DNA of 64,000 nucleotides from Coriobacteriaceae bacterium (GTDB lineage Bacteria; Actinomycetota; Coriobacteriia; Coriobacteriales; Coriobacteriaceae). The DNA is taken from assembly GCA_902363125.1 (NCBI GenBank), contig CABIZD010000001.1, forward strand, positions 236,694 to 300,693, written 5' to 3'. Under the pieces are notes generated by a model. The model saw only the letters and a program-made list of their open reading frames with translations. It made no database searches and had not been told where the DNA came from. Below are positions 1 through 9,811 of the stretch, one piece after another; positions within the stretch are counted from its first letter, which is position 1, and each line of letters opens with the position of its first letter. The position numbers and the translations under genes were made by a program.

Positions 1-324
1 CAGCAAGCGCTCGCTTTTGAGCAGGCGCTCGGCCACATGCTGTGTAAAGGGCTCGCCACAGGGGGTAAAAAACACCACGGTGGGCTTAGGACCCTCGGAG
101 CTAATAGCCTCGATGGCCTCGGCAATAGGCTCGACCTTCATGAGCATGCCCTGCCCGCCGCCGTACGGCTCGTCATCGACGGTACGATGGCGGTCGTGCG
201 TCCAGTCGCGCAGGTTATACGCCTTAAAATCAAAAAGGCCGGCCTTGCGGGCGCGGCCCAAAATCGATGTGGACATGACGGGCTCAAACATCTCGGGAAA
301 GACCGAAAGGGTCTCAATCAGCAT
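1..324 (-). CDS. trmD: tRNA (guanine-N1)-methyltransferase, N-terminal part (cut by window edge)
   Basis: The visible 108 residues are the N-terminal SPOUT-fold half of TrmD, which methylates G37 of tRNAs with SAM and prevents +1 frameshifting. The family signature PYGGGQGM is at residues 53-60, preceded by the DDRHRT-like segment HDRHRTVDD. The ATG at 324 is preceded by GGGAGG at a 5-nt gap. The gene runs off the left end of the window, so this is a truncation by the window and not a biological one. It is the last visible gene of the rpsP-khpA-rimM-trmD operon and lies 10 nt after rimM. Confidence 0.95.
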   Translation of the reverse strand, partial: MLIETLSVFPEMFEPVMSTSILGRARKAGLFDFKAYNLRDWTHDRHRTVDDEPYGGGQGMLMKVEPIAEAIEAISSEGPKPTVVFFTPCGEPFTQHVAERLLKSERLL

Positions 325-334
325 GTTGTCCTCC

Positions 335-856
335 CTACTTGTCCATATCAATCAGGCCGTCCATAACGTGGACGGAAATTGTTCCTGTGTCGGGAAGATC
401 GAGCACAACCTGCTCGATCACGGGAATCAGTACCTCGCCGTACCGATCACCCTCGACAACCCAAACATCGTTAGCGGGCGTCGACATGATCTCGACGATC
501 GTGCCGAGTGAACCGAAGCGCTCGTCGACCACCTCGCGACCCATCAGGTCGGTATAGGCGGCGTCGAGTGAATCGAGCTCAAAATCGTCACGATTTGCCA
601 ACACATAGCATCCCGTGATGCCCTCGGCGGCCGTCAAGTCGTCAATGCCCTCAAACGAGACCAGATCGCCATCGCCCGTATCGGTGACGGACACGACCGT
701 GCAAAAGCGGTCGCGCTTGAGCGCCGGCGGCGTCAGGGCGACGCGCATACCCGGCTCTAATACAGAAGGAAGCCCCCGCAGCGGCTGCGCGAGGACCTCC
801 CCCTTCCTTCCGTGCGGCTTGACCACACGGGCGATGTTTTTGTACTGGGACCTCAA
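335..856 (-). CDS. rimM: Ribosome maturation factor RimM
   Basis: A 173-residue protein with the two-domain RimM layout: an N-terminal beta-barrel (about residues 7-90, starting with the KPHGRKGEV segment typical of the family) and a C-terminal PRC-barrel domain (about 97-170). RimM binds ribosomal protein S19 and assists 30S head assembly. The chosen start is a TTG (LRSQYKN read as Met). Its ribosome-binding site is weak and close, so the exact start is less certain than the identity. It sits between khpA (4-nt gap) and trmD, the standard order. Confidence 0.94.
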   Translation of the reverse strand: MRSQYKNIARVVKPHGRKGEVLAQPLRGLPSVLEPGMRVALTPPALKRDRFCTVVSVTDTGDGDLVSFEGIDDLTAAEGITGCYVLANRDDFELDSLDAAYTDLMGREVVDERFGSLGTIVEIMSTPANDVWVVEGDRYGEVLIPVIEQVVLDLPDTGTISVHVMDGLIDMDK

Positions 857-860
857 GGTC

Positions 861-1145
861 CTAGCCCAGAACCTCTACCTCGACAGCAGTGTCGAGGCGA
901 GCGGCCAGTGCACGGGCGAGCGTGCGAATGGCCTTGATAGTACGGCCACGACGGCCGATGACCTTAGCGACGTCATCCTCGGCGACCGAAACCTCAATCG
1001 TGGAGGCGTCGTCACCATCGATGACCTCAAGGCTCACGGAATCCGGGTCGTCGACGATCTGAACAACGAGATATTCGACGAGATCGGCGATGCGATCTGA
1101 GAGCATTGCCTCACCCTCGAGCTGTGCAGCGTCAACCTCAGGCAC
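861..1145 (-). CDS. khpA: KH-domain RNA-binding protein KhpA
   Basis: A small 94-residue protein with a single type II KH domain. The RNA-contacting GxxG loop is GRRG at residues 64-67, inside AKVIGRRGRTIKAI. KhpA usually partners KhpB (Jag) and affects cell elongation and division through RNA binding in Gram-positive bacteria. The GTG at 1145 has GAGGAG six nt upstream, better than the internal ATG at residue 14. It lies between rpsP and rimM, where khpA is normally found. Confidence 0.93.
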   Translation of the reverse strand: MPEVDAAQLEGEAMLSDRIADLVEYLVVQIVDDPDSVSLEVIDGDDASTIEVSVAEDDVAKVIGRRGRTIKAIRTLARALAARLDTAVEVEVLG

Positions 1146-1148
1146 GAT

Positions 1149-1490
1149 TTACTCCTCGGCGCCCTCAGCGGCCTCAGCGGCAGCCTTAGCGGCCTCGGCC
1201 TCTTTGGCGAGCTGCTTCTTGGACTTCTTGACGACGGTCTCGGTCTTCTCGCCCTCGTTGGCGGCCTTGACCAGAGCGGCGACGGCGTCGGTGAGCTGAG
1301 CGCCCTTGGACTGCCAGTCGGCGATCTTCTCGAGGTCGAGGTTGATGGTCTTGGGGGCGGTCATCGGGTTGTACCGGCCAACCTCCTCGATGATACGACC
1401 GTCACGCGGGGCGCGGGAATCGGCGACGACGACACGGTAGTACGGACGCTTCTTAGCGCCGTGACGAGCAAGGCGAATCTTGACTGCCAA
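1149..1490 (-). CDS. rpsP: 30S ribosomal protein S16
   Basis: The protein starts with the S16 signature [20 protein letters not shown] and continues with the [14 protein letters not shown] segment. I place the start at a TTG (1488-1490) because GGAGG precedes it and the family begins exactly there; a longer frame upstream adds residues unlike S16. The product is 113 residues. The C-terminal 30 or so residues are a Lys/Ala/Glu-rich tail ending in EAAEGAEE that extends past the S16 fold. First gene of the rpsP-khpA-rimM-trmD operon, behind a candidate promoter at 1620-1647. Confidence 0.95.
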   Translation of the reverse strand: MAVKIRLARHGAKKRPYYRVVVADSRAPRDGRIIEEVGRYNPMTAPKTINLDLEKIADWQSKGAQLTDAVAALVKAANEGEKTETVVKKSKKQLAKEAEAAKAAAEAAEGAEE

Positions 1491-1619
1491 AGGAAACTCC
1501 TCCAACCAAGCAGCTTTAGGCTGCAACTACAAACAAACAGTTGAACATAATACGCCATCGACGCGGGCAGGTGAAGTCCGTGAGACCAACTTCTTCGGTG
1601 TAGTCGAGGGCAAATCCAT

Positions 1620-1647
1620 ATCTTAGACAAGAATTCGGGATTTGCAA
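1620..1647 (-). promoter_or_regulatory. Candidate sigma-70-type promoter of the rpsP operon
   Basis: On the minus strand TTGCAA (1642-1647) and TAAGAT (1620-1625) are separated by 16 nt. Transcription from here would leave a leader of roughly 120 nt before the rpsP TTG start. A second possible -10 (TATTAT) lies closer to the gene. Sequence match only. Confidence 0.5.
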
Positions 1648-1679
1648 GCACATACACGCACCCCACATGAGCTGCGCGG

Positions 1680-1685
1680 TATACT
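1680..1685 (+). promoter_or_regulatory. Candidate -10 element for a leaderless dinB mRNA
   Basis: TATACT ends 6 nt before the dinB ATG at 1692, and no Shine-Dalgarno sequence lies between them. A transcript started from this box would begin at or very near the start codon. No clear -35 hexamer is seen, and I saw no obvious LexA-type inverted repeat. Inference from spacing only. Confidence 0.4.
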
Positions 1686-1691
1686 CATGAC

Positions 1692-2945
1692 ATGGAAAGA
1701 CGCGAACATACATACGGTTATGAGGATGCCATGGGCGTCACGCCGCCTCCCTGGACGGGTCCGGCGGTGGGCCTCATGGACCTCGATGCGTTTTTTGCGA
1801 GCGTGGAGATGCTCGATCATCCCGAATGGCGCGGAAAGCCGCTCATCGTGGGCGGGGACGCCGATTCTCGTGGCGTTGTGTCCACCTGTTCTTACGAGGC
1901 ACGTCGCTTTGGCGTACACTCTGCCATGGCCTCGGCCGAGGCACGGCGCCTGTGTCCGCAGGCCATTTGGACGCACGGGCACTTTGATCGCTACCGCGAG
2001 GTCAGCGCGCAGGTCATGGCGATTCTTGCCGAGGAGACGCCGCGCGTGGAGCGCGTATCCATCGACGAGGCATTTATCGATATCACACCGGGTCGCTTTG
2101 CGCCCGAGGACCCGCTGCTGGTTGCACGGCGTATAAGCGACCGTGTGGCAGCGCTGGGAGTAACGTGCTCCATTGGCGTGGGCTGCAACAAGACGGTCGC
2201 AAAGATCGCAAGTGAGCGGGATAAGCCGTTTGGGCTGACCATCGTGCGACCCGGAACCGAGCAGCGCTTTTTGGCCGCGCTGCCGGTATCTGCCATGAGC
2301 GGCATCGGGCGCTCGGCCGAGGAGCGACTGCGCCGTATGCGCATCTACACCCTCGGCGAGCTATCACGTGCACCGGAATCCACCTTGGCCTCTATTTTTG
2401 GCGTCAACGGCGAACGCATGCGCCAGCGTGCTCTGGGACTCGAAATCTCCGAAGTCACAAGTCTCGATGAAGAGCGTGAGGTCAAGTCGGTCAGCAATGA
2501 GCGCACCTTTGCGAAAGATTTGACTGAGCGCGGGGACATCGAAGCGGCGATTGCGCTGCTGGGCGAGTCAGTGGGACGCCGCCTGCGCCGTCAGGGACTA
2601 ACGGGCGCCACGGTGACGCTCAAGCTCAAGTATTCGTATGGAAGCGGTCGCTCGGCACAGCGCCGGCTGCCTCATCCGACCGACGATGAGAACATCTTCG
2701 TGGCAGTTGCGCTCGAACTGCTCGACAACATCTGGCAGGAAGGCATGCATGTTCGCTTAGCAGGCATCGGCATGAGCGACTTTGACCATCAAGGCGGCAT
2801 CCAGACCGACCTGTTCTGCGAAGTCGACGACCGCGGAGCCCAGTCGAGCGACCGACGCGACCTCTCCGTCGCCATCGACGCCGTCCGAGACAAATTCGGC
2901 GACACCGCCCTATCCTTCGGCCGCCAATCCCGCTTCAACGATTAA
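1692..2945 (+). CDS. dinB: DNA polymerase IV (Y-family)
   Basis: A 417-residue Y-family polymerase for translesion synthesis. The catalytic acidic residues are visible in MDLDAFFASVE (D30, D32) and RVSIDEAFID (D125, E126). A helix-hairpin-helix region (SGIGRSAEERLRRM) and a little-finger domain follow. I do not see a canonical beta-clamp-binding pentapeptide at the very C-terminus (…FGRQSRFND). It is the only plus-strand gene in the first 23 kb, inserted between the two ribosome-related minus-strand operons. The ATG at 1692 lacks a ribosome-binding site and may be a leaderless start; MGVTPPPW further in is an alternative. Confidence 0.93.
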   Translation: MERREHTYGYEDAMGVTPPPWTGPAVGLMDLDAFFASVEMLDHPEWRGKPLIVGGDADSRGVVSTCSYEARRFGVHSAMASAEARRLCPQAIWTHGHFDRYREVSAQVMAILAEETPRVERVSIDEAFIDITPGRFAPEDPLLVARRISDRVAALGVTCSIGVGCNKTVAKIASERDKPFGLTIVRPGTEQRFLAALPVSAMSGIGRSAEERLRRMRIYTLGELSRAPESTLASIFGVNGERMRQRALGLEISEVTSLDEEREVKSVSNERTFAKDLTERGDIEAAIALLGESVGRRLRRQGLTGATVTLKLKYSYGSGRSAQRRLPHPTDDENIFVAVALELLDNIWQEGMHVRLAGIGMSDFDHQGGIQTDLFCEVDDRGAQSSDRRDLSVAIDAVRDKFGDTALSFGRQSRFND

Positions 2946-2957
2946 CCGCCTTTGGGC

Positions 2958-3000
2958 AAAAAGAAAGCCGGGCAGGTGCGGAAAACCACAACTGCCCGGC
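2958..3000 (-). terminator. Rho-independent terminator after rsfS
   Basis: A perfect 9-bp stem GCCGGGCAG/CTGCCCGGC (2967-2975 and 2992-3000) is followed, on the minus strand, by CTTTCTTTTTG. It closes the rplU-to-rsfS transcription unit and lies just past the convergent end of dinB. Confidence 0.85.
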
Positions 3001-3044
3001 GAAATGCGCGAGGATAACTAAAAAGCCCCGTATCAAATGAGCCA

Positions 3045-3500
3045 CTAGAGGAGGTCGAGGGGGAGCTGGGGGGCGTCACCCCAGAGCTTTTCTAAGCGGT
3101 AGAAGTCGCGGGCTTCGGGAGTGAAGACGTGGACGACGACCGAGCCGTAGTCCATGAGCATCCAGGTCTTCTGCTCGCGGCCCTCGATGGAGAACGGGTG
3201 CTCACCGCAAGCCTCGGCGACCTTCTCCTCGATCTCGTCGACGATCGAATCGACCTGGCGGTTGTTGGTACCGGTGGCAAGCACAAAGTAGTCGCACACG
3301 TCGGAAAGCTCGGTCAGGTCGAGTACCTGCACGTCCTCGCCCTTCTTGTCGTAGGCGGCCTGCGCGGCGGCGCGGGCGACATCCTCGGCGGCGACACCGC
3401 TCGCGGACAGCGAGGCGGCGGTGCGGTCGGACGTGGCAACGAAACTCTTGTGCTCCACACCTTCAAGAATCTGCTCGTCAGTCATGGTCTCGTCGGCCAT
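3045..3500 (-). CDS. rsfS: Ribosomal silencing factor RsfS
   Basis: A 151-residue protein with the RsfS (formerly DUF143/Iojap) domain in its C-terminal two thirds, including VCDYFVLATGTNNRQVDSI and GSVVVHVF. RsfS binds L14 and blocks subunit joining in starved cells. The N-terminal 45 residues are a low-conservation extension. I chose the ATG at 3500 (MADETMTD), which has AAAGAGG at 6 nt, over a GTG seven codons upstream that lacks such a site. It follows yqeK and nadD, the usual order, and ends at the terminator 2958-3000. Confidence 0.93.
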   Translation of the reverse strand: MADETMTDEQILEGVEHKSFVATSDRTAASLSASGVAAEDVARAAAQAAYDKKGEDVQVLDLTELSDVCDYFVLATGTNNRQVDSIVDEIEEKVAEACGEHPFSIEGREQKTWMLMDYGSVVVHVFTPEARDFYRLEKLWGDAPQLPLDLL

Positions 3501-3528
3501 GGAATACCTCTTTCTAGACACACCCGAG

Positions 3529-4137
3529 CTAGCGCAGCTGGGCGTAATGGTTGTAAATCGTAATAGCCGTGGGATAAAGATAGCGCCCGGACTGGATCAC
3601 ATAGACCAGACCCTGCGCAAAACAGGAGAAGAACAACTCGTCGAGCGTCGACTCCCCCACCATCTTACGCAGCGCATGGGCATAGTCGCCGTGGCGGTTG
3701 GGCTCGATGGCATCGGCCACAAAGACCACCATATCGAGCGGCGTCATGTCGCAGGCACCCACGGTGTGACGGTCGACAGCCTGGAAAACGGCCGGCGACA
3801 GCTCGGGGAAAAGCTGCGGAAGCTCATAGGCGGCAACAGGGCCATGCAAAAGCGGCGTCGCGGCGGAAGGAGAGCCGGCAACCTTGATGCCATAGTGAAG
3901 CGCGCGGGCCACAAGCTCGTCATCGGAAAGAACCTTGTCCCAGTCGTGAATTAAGCCGGCGGCAGCGGCATCAAAGCGGTCAACGCCGTAGACCTCGGCC
4001 AGATGAAGTGCGGTCTCGGCAACACCCAGCGAATGCACATAGCGCTTGCGCTTATCCTTCATGCGAACATCGAGCAGCTCTTGAATGCGCTTGAGCAGCG
4101 CGCGCTCATCGCCCTCAAACTGATCCTCTACCGACAA
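3529..4137 (-). CDS. yqeK: HD-domain protein YqeK (symmetrical Ap4A hydrolase type)
   Basis: A 202-residue HD-superfamily phosphohydrolase. His35 and the HD pair (H64-D65 in GLIHDWDK) with the later DRHTVG and VFVADAIEPNR segments match YqeK. Members hydrolyse diadenosine tetraphosphate to two ADP. The start is TTG at 4137 behind GGGGG. It lies between nadD and rsfS as in Firmicutes and other actinobacteria. Function is from family knowledge. Confidence 0.9.
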   Translation of the reverse strand: MSVEDQFEGDERALLKRIQELLDVRMKDKRKRYVHSLGVAETALHLAEVYGVDRFDAAAAGLIHDWDKVLSDDELVARALHYGIKVAGSPSAATPLLHGPVAAYELPQLFPELSPAVFQAVDRHTVGACDMTPLDMVVFVADAIEPNRHGDYAHALRKMVGESTLDELFFSCFAQGLVYVIQSGRYLYPTAITIYNHYAQLR

Positions 4138-4149
4138 CGTAGACCCCCA

Positions 4150-4827
4150 TCACTCAAAATCTTCTTGGCCCAGATCGACATACAAACCGCGCTTGCGAAT
4201 GTAGCCGAGCACAGACTCGCTCGTAAGATAGCGCACGCTCATGCCGCGGGCAACTCGCTTACGAATGTTTGTCGAGCTGATCGCCAGCGCCGGAATCTGA
4301 ATATAGCGCACGTCGAACGGCAGCCCCGACTCTTTGATTCGGGCACGCGCCGTATCGATATCAAAGCCCGGTCGCGTCGCCGCAATAAAGGTAGCAAGCT
4401 CAGCGATTCGTTCGGCATCATGCCAGGTCACAATATCGATAATCGCGTCGGCGCCCGTAATAAAGTAGAGCTTTACCTGCGGCGGGTAAAAGTCGCGAAG
4501 GGCATGAAGCGTATCGGCCGTATAGGTTACGCCCGGACGGTCAATCTCGAACCGGCTCGCCAAAAAGGCCGGGTTCGCGGCGGTGGCGAGGACCGTCATG
4601 GCATAACGGTCCTCGGCAGGCGTCACCGGCTTGTCAAGCTTAAAGGCGGGAGAGCCCGCCGGCATAAAGAGCACAGCGTCCAAGTCGAGCGACTCGCGCG
4701 CCTGCTCGGCAGTCACCAGGTGCCCGTAATGAATCGGGTCGAATGTGCCGCCCATAATGCCAAGCCGAAACTCTTTGCCCTCTTTTATGGGCAGCTCGGG
4801 CAAACCGATTCCACCGCGCAGCGACAT
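4150..4827 (-). CDS. nadD: Nicotinate-nucleotide adenylyltransferase
   Basis: A 225-residue nucleotidyltransferase that makes deamido-NAD from nicotinate mononucleotide and ATP. The nucleotide-binding motif GGTFDPIHYGH is at residues 26-36 and the C-terminal ISSTNIRKR motif near 188-196. About 20 extra residues precede the Rossmann core (MSLRGGIGLPEL…), so an internal start is possible, but the ATG at 4827 has a GAGGG sequence upstream and directly follows obgE. Part of the rplU-rpmA-obgE-nadD-yqeK-rsfS unit. Confidence 0.94.
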   Translation of the reverse strand: MSLRGGIGLPELPIKEGKEFRLGIMGGTFDPIHYGHLVTAEQARESLDLDAVLFMPAGSPAFKLDKPVTPAEDRYAMTVLATAANPAFLASRFEIDRPGVTYTADTLHALRDFYPPQVKLYFITGADAIIDIVTWHDAERIAELATFIAATRPGFDIDTARARIKESGLPFDVRYIQIPALAISSTNIRKRVARGMSVRYLTSESVLGYIRKRGLYVDLGQEDFE

Positions 4828-4830
4828 GGC

Positions 4831-6309
<1,479 letters not shown>

Positions 6310-6381
6310 CTACAAAAAGAGGGAGACCCTTGAATCCTAAAACTCAAGTGCCTCCCACATATGTGCTCTATGAAGGGTGAA

Positions 6382-6639
6382 TTACGCGTTCGCGAGCGGG
6401 CGTACGCTGACCCTGTGCTTGATACCCTTGTGGAACTCAACGGTACCGTCGACCAGCGCGAACAGCGTGTCGTCCTTGCCACGGCCAACGTTCTCACCCG
6501 GGTGGATGTGCGTGCCGTGCTGACGGACGAGAATCGTGCCCGTGGTTACCGTCTGGCCGGCATAGCGCTTCGTGCCAAGGCGCTGACCGCGGGAGTCACG
6601 GCCATTACGGGAGGAACCGAGTCCTTTTTTGTGTGCCAT
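6382..6639 (-). CDS. rpmA: 50S ribosomal protein L27
   Basis: An 85-residue L27 starting [16 protein letters not shown], the N-terminal segment that reaches the peptidyl-transferase centre. It starts directly with the mature-type sequence, so no Firmicutes-style N-terminal cleavage peptide is present. It lies between rplU and obgE as in most bacteria. An 84-nt gap separates it from obgE. Confidence 0.97.
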   Translation of the reverse strand: MAHKKGLGSSRNGRDSRGQRLGTKRYAGQTVTTGTILVRQHGTHIHPGENVGRGKDDTLFALVDGTVEFHKGIKHRVSVRPLANA

Positions 6640-6672
6640 TGTGTATACCTACTCTTTCGTTACGAGTGTAAT

Positions 6673-7047
6673 CTACTCGGCGACGGGAGCCTCGGCAACA
6701 GCCTCGGCCTCTGCCTTGACAGCCTTCTTGGCGCGGGACGTAGCCTGGACCTTCACGATCTTCAGCTTGGTGAGCTGCTGACGGTGACCCTTCAGACGAC
6801 GATAGCGCTTACGCTTGTGGAACTTGAAGACCAGCTGCTTCTCGCCCTTGAACTGCTCAACGATCTGAGCGGTAACCTTGGCCTTGGCCAGCTTGTCGGG
6901 ATCGGTGACGATCTTCTTACCATCGTTGAGGAAGATGACCGGCAGGGTGACCTTGTCGCCCTCATTGCCCTCGATCTTCTCGACGGTGATGACATCGTCG
7001 GTGGCGACCTTGTACTGCTTGCCGCCCGTGTTAACGATTGCGTACAT
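6673..7047 (-). CDS. rplU: 50S ribosomal protein L21
   Basis: L21 begins MYAIVNTGGKQYKV. I use the ATG at 7047, which has AAGGG nine nt upstream and matches the family start, instead of an ATG seven codons earlier. The conserved KRKRYRRLKGHRQQ stretch is present. The last ~25 residues form an Ala/Glu/Lys tail (…EAEAVAEAPVAE) that goes past the usual end of the protein, like the tail on S16 in this window. First gene of the L21-L27-Obg operon, with a good promoter at 7090-7118. Confidence 0.95.
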   Translation of the reverse strand: MYAIVNTGGKQYKVATDDVITVEKIEGNEGDKVTLPVIFLNDGKKIVTDPDKLAKAKVTAQIVEQFKGEKQLVFKFHKRKRYRRLKGHRQQLTKLKIVKVQATSRAKKAVKAEAEAVAEAPVAE

Positions 7048-7089
7048 GTTTACTTGCCCTTCATGCATCAGTTAGTGCAACAGCCGAAT

Positions 7090-7118
7090 ATAGTAGCAGG
7101 CGAAAATACCCCCGTCAA
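7090..7118 (-). promoter_or_regulatory. Promoter of the rplU-rpmA-obgE operon
   Basis: On the minus strand TTGACG (7113-7118) and TACTAT (7090-7095) are spaced by exactly 17 nt. The -35 box overlaps the last codons of the upstream gene. This is one of the best sigma-70-type matches in the window. Confidence 0.7.
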
Positions 7119-7927
7119 CGAGTATGTGGAGCAAATCCACAAGTTCGCACAGGTATGGGGCTGACGAGTCGGCCCTCGTCGTCCTCGCATGCTTGATTCT
7201 GACGCTCGACATCGTAGGAGCAGATGGTCACGAGGTCTTGCATACCGGTGGAAACAATAGGTGCATCCACGCCCGGGGTCAAGCCCTGCAACAAAACATC
7301 AGCAGCGGAAAGCAAAATTTCCGGACGCATGGAGCCCTCGTTGTCGGCATGGGTGTCGAGCATGAGCACCAAATGGTCCGGGCGCTCCCCCGCCGTGAGC
7401 TCATAGCCCACGAGCGTGTGATCCAAATCCAAGCGCTTGCTCTTTTTGCCGCGCGCGTAGTCGATGCCATGGCCCGCGCGCAGCGTGTCGATCGCACGAC
7501 GCACCTCGTCGACGCTTACGGGCGCCTCGGGATCCAAGTGCAGGTCGATGCGATACGACAGGCGCGTGAGTTGCGCCGTCAACGCCGGCGTGCGCACGTC
7601 GATGTACGCCGCCTCGATGGGCGCCAGATCGGCCGGAGACGCCGCAGCCAGGCGCCCAAACGCCTCGTCGAGCGCCACGAACTCGGTCATAAACAGGTCA
7701 TACCACTCGCAGGTCGACGACGTACCCACCGGTAGCGCCGAAGAGAAGCCCACGCGCATGTGCGGAGAGAAGCCCTGCGTGACGGCATAGGGAAGTCCCG
7801 CACGGCGCACGATGCGCTCAATGGTATGGATTACTTCGAGATGGCCCAGGTACTTAAGGCGATCGCGCTTGCCATAGCGAACACGAAGCCTAAAGAGCGT
7901 GGGGTTGTCGGTCAGGCGCTCACTCAT
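7115..7927 (-). CDS. TIGR03936/DUF2344-type radical-SAM-associated protein
   Basis: A 270-residue protein matching the DUF2344 (TIGR03936) family, recognised by the start RLRVRYGKRDRLKYLGHLEV, the segment LPYAVTQGFSPHMRVGFSSALPVG and its place directly after a TIGR03960 radical SAM gene. The family has no radical SAM cysteines of its own and is often fused to its partner; its biochemical role is unknown. The ATG overlaps the upstream stop as ATGA (7924-7927), which suggests translational coupling. In many genomes the next gene is rng (RNase G) before rplU; here rplU follows directly. Confidence 0.87.
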   Translation of the reverse strand: MSERLTDNPTLFRLRVRYGKRDRLKYLGHLEVIHTIERIVRRAGLPYAVTQGFSPHMRVGFSSALPVGTSSTCEWYDLFMTEFVALDEAFGRLAAASPADLAPIEAAYIDVRTPALTAQLTRLSYRIDLHLDPEAPVSVDEVRRAIDTLRAGHGIDYARGKKSKRLDLDHTLVGYELTAGERPDHLVLMLDTHADNEGSMRPEILLSAADVLLQGLTPGVDAPIVSTGMQDLVTICSYDVERQNQACEDDEGRLVSPIPVRTCGFAPHTR

Positions 7928-9801
7928 GCGCGATCACCCATCAATACATTCTTGGCGTGGAGCGTGGGGCAGATTCCGCAGCCGGTGCACGACGTGCGGG
8001 TGCAGTCGGGAGTCGTAACACCCTCAAGCGAGCGACGGTACTCGCGCTCGAGGAAGCCGCGCGTGCAGCCGGGGCTCACATGCTCCCACGGCAGACGCCA
8101 GTCCAACTCGTAGGGCAGGTGCACGAGCTCATTGAGGTCGATGCCGTTTTTGGCAGCAGCCTCCTTCCAGTTATCGAGCGAGAAATGCTCTACCCAGGCG
8201 TCAAAGCGAGACCCCGAGCGCCAAGCATCGATGATGACGGGCGTCATGTCACGACCAGCGCGGGACAGAGCGGCCTCAATGAGCGAGGTCTCGGCATCGT
8301 GGTAATGCACGCGGACGGCGCGGTTGCGAACGCTCGTGATAAGCAGCTTCTGGCGACGCTTGACGTCGTCGTAGTCGAGCTGCGGGCACCACTGGAACGG
8401 CGTGGCAGCCTTGGGGATAAAGACCGAAACCGAGATGGACACCGAGATCGAGCCGCGACGAGCCCTGGGCACCACAGAACGACCGAGCTCCAGCACGTGA
8501 TCGGCCAGATTGGCGATGGCCACGATGTCCTCGTCGCGCTCGCCGGGAAGGCCCATCATAAAGTAGAGCTTCATGCGGTTCCAGCCGGCCTCGAAGGCCG
8601 CCTTGGCCGCACGGTCCAGGTCCTCCTCGGTCACGTTCTTGTTAATGATGTCGCGCATGCGCTGGCTGCCGGCCTCAGGCGCGAACGTCAGGCCGCCCTT
8701 CTTTTCGCCGGCGACCGACTCGGCCATATCCACGCCAAACGAATCCAGGCGCTGAGACGGAATCGACACGCGAATACCCGTATCCTCCAGGCGACGGTTG
8801 AGCCTGCCGAGCACGTCGCGAATGCAGGAGTGGTCGGTCGTGGAGAGCGAGGTCAGCGACACCTCGTCATAGCCGGTCTTTTCCAGACCCTGAATCACCG
8901 ACGAGACGATCTGGTCGGCCGAGCGCTCGCGCACCGGGCGATACGTCATGCCGGCCTGGCAAAAACGACAGCCGCGGGCGCAGCCGCGCAGAATCTCGAT
9001 AGACAGGCGATCGTGGACCAGCTGCGCATAGGGTACGCACGACTGCGACAGCGGATTCGTGGCGCCGAAATCCTCGACGACGCGCTTGTAGACCACGGCC
9101 GGAGCATCCTTGCCCTCACGCGGCACGGTGTAGCCATGCGGCGAGCAGGGCTCGTCGTGACGAACCTCATAGAGCGACGGCACGTAGTTGCCGGCAATGG
9201 ATGCAAGCTGCTCAACAATCTGCGCGCGCGGGACTCCTTCGTCACGCAGGCGGCGATGCAGCTGGCAGGTCTCGAGCAGCGATTCCTCGCCCTCGCCGAT
9301 GAGGATGGCATCGAAGAAGGCCGCGTACGGCTCGGGGTTGTACACCGAGGGACCACCGGCGATGATAATGGGGTCGTCCTCGGTGCGGTCGGCCGCCAAC
9401 AGCGGAATGCCAGCGAGGTCGAGAGCCTCGAGGAAGTTCGTCACCGCCATCTCATGCGGCACATGCAGACCGACGATATCAAACGAAGCGACGGGGGCGG
9501 CACCCTCGAGCGACAGCAGCGGAATACCCGCCTCGCGCATGGCGTCACCCATATCGGGCCACGGCACATAGCCGCGCTCACAGGAGATGCCCTCGGCCTG
9601 GTTAAGGATGTTGTAGAGGATGGCGATGCCCTGGTTGGGCAAACCAACCTCGTACACATCCGGGTAGATCAGGCAGCAACGGTAGTCGGCATCGGGCTTG
9701 GAAAGCGTGCCCCACTCGTGATCGATATAGCGACTCGGCTTTTCGACCTTGGCGAGCAGCGGCTCAATTAAATGAAAACAGTCTTGATACGGAACGCGCA
9801 A
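7924..9801 (-). CDS. TIGR03960-type radical SAM protein
   Basis: A 625-residue radical SAM enzyme. The N-terminal ~200 residues resemble a B12-binding-like Rossmann domain (LIYPDVYEVGLPNQG, GLHVPHEMAVTN, IIAGGPSVYNPEPYA). The iron-sulfur motif CxxxCxxC is at C274, C278 and C281 (RGCARGCRFCQAG). A Cys-rich tail (CTRTSCTGCGICP, about residues 604-617) could carry a second cluster. The substrate is not known. The start is TTG at 9801 behind GGGG. Coupled by ATGA overlap to the TIGR03936-type gene. Confidence 0.88.
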   Translation of the reverse strand: MRVPYQDCFHLIEPLLAKVEKPSRYIDHEWGTLSKPDADYRCCLIYPDVYEVGLPNQGIAILYNILNQAEGISCERGYVPWPDMGDAMREAGIPLLSLEGAAPVASFDIVGLHVPHEMAVTNFLEALDLAGIPLLAADRTEDDPIIIAGGPSVYNPEPYAAFFDAILIGEGEESLLETCQLHRRLRDEGVPRAQIVEQLASIAGNYVPSLYEVRHDEPCSPHGYTVPREGKDAPAVVYKRVVEDFGATNPLSQSCVPYAQLVHDRLSIEILRGCARGCRFCQAGMTYRPVRERSADQIVSSVIQGLEKTGYDEVSLTSLSTTDHSCIRDVLGRLNRRLEDTGIRVSIPSQRLDSFGVDMAESVAGEKKGGLTFAPEAGSQRMRDIINKNVTEEDLDRAAKAAFEAGWNRMKLYFMMGLPGERDEDIVAIANLADHVLELGRSVVPRARRGSISVSISVSVFIPKAATPFQWCPQLDYDDVKRRQKLLITSVRNRAVRVHYHDAETSLIEAALSRAGRDMTPVIIDAWRSGSRFDAWVEHFSLDNWKEAAAKNGIDLNELVHLPYELDWRLPWEHVSPGCTRGFLEREYRRSLEGVTTPDCTRTSCTGCGICPTLHAKNVLMGDRA

Positions 9802-9811
9802 CGGAAAACCC

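Noticed and set aside
1527..1691. LexA operator for dinB
   Set aside because: I looked for a GAAC…GTTC-type inverted repeat and found only a poor half-site (CGAACATACATACGGT) inside the gene start.
7957..9771. A 604-codon plus-strand open frame
   Set aside because: Antisense to the TIGR03960-type radical SAM gene; no family features and no ribosome-binding site.
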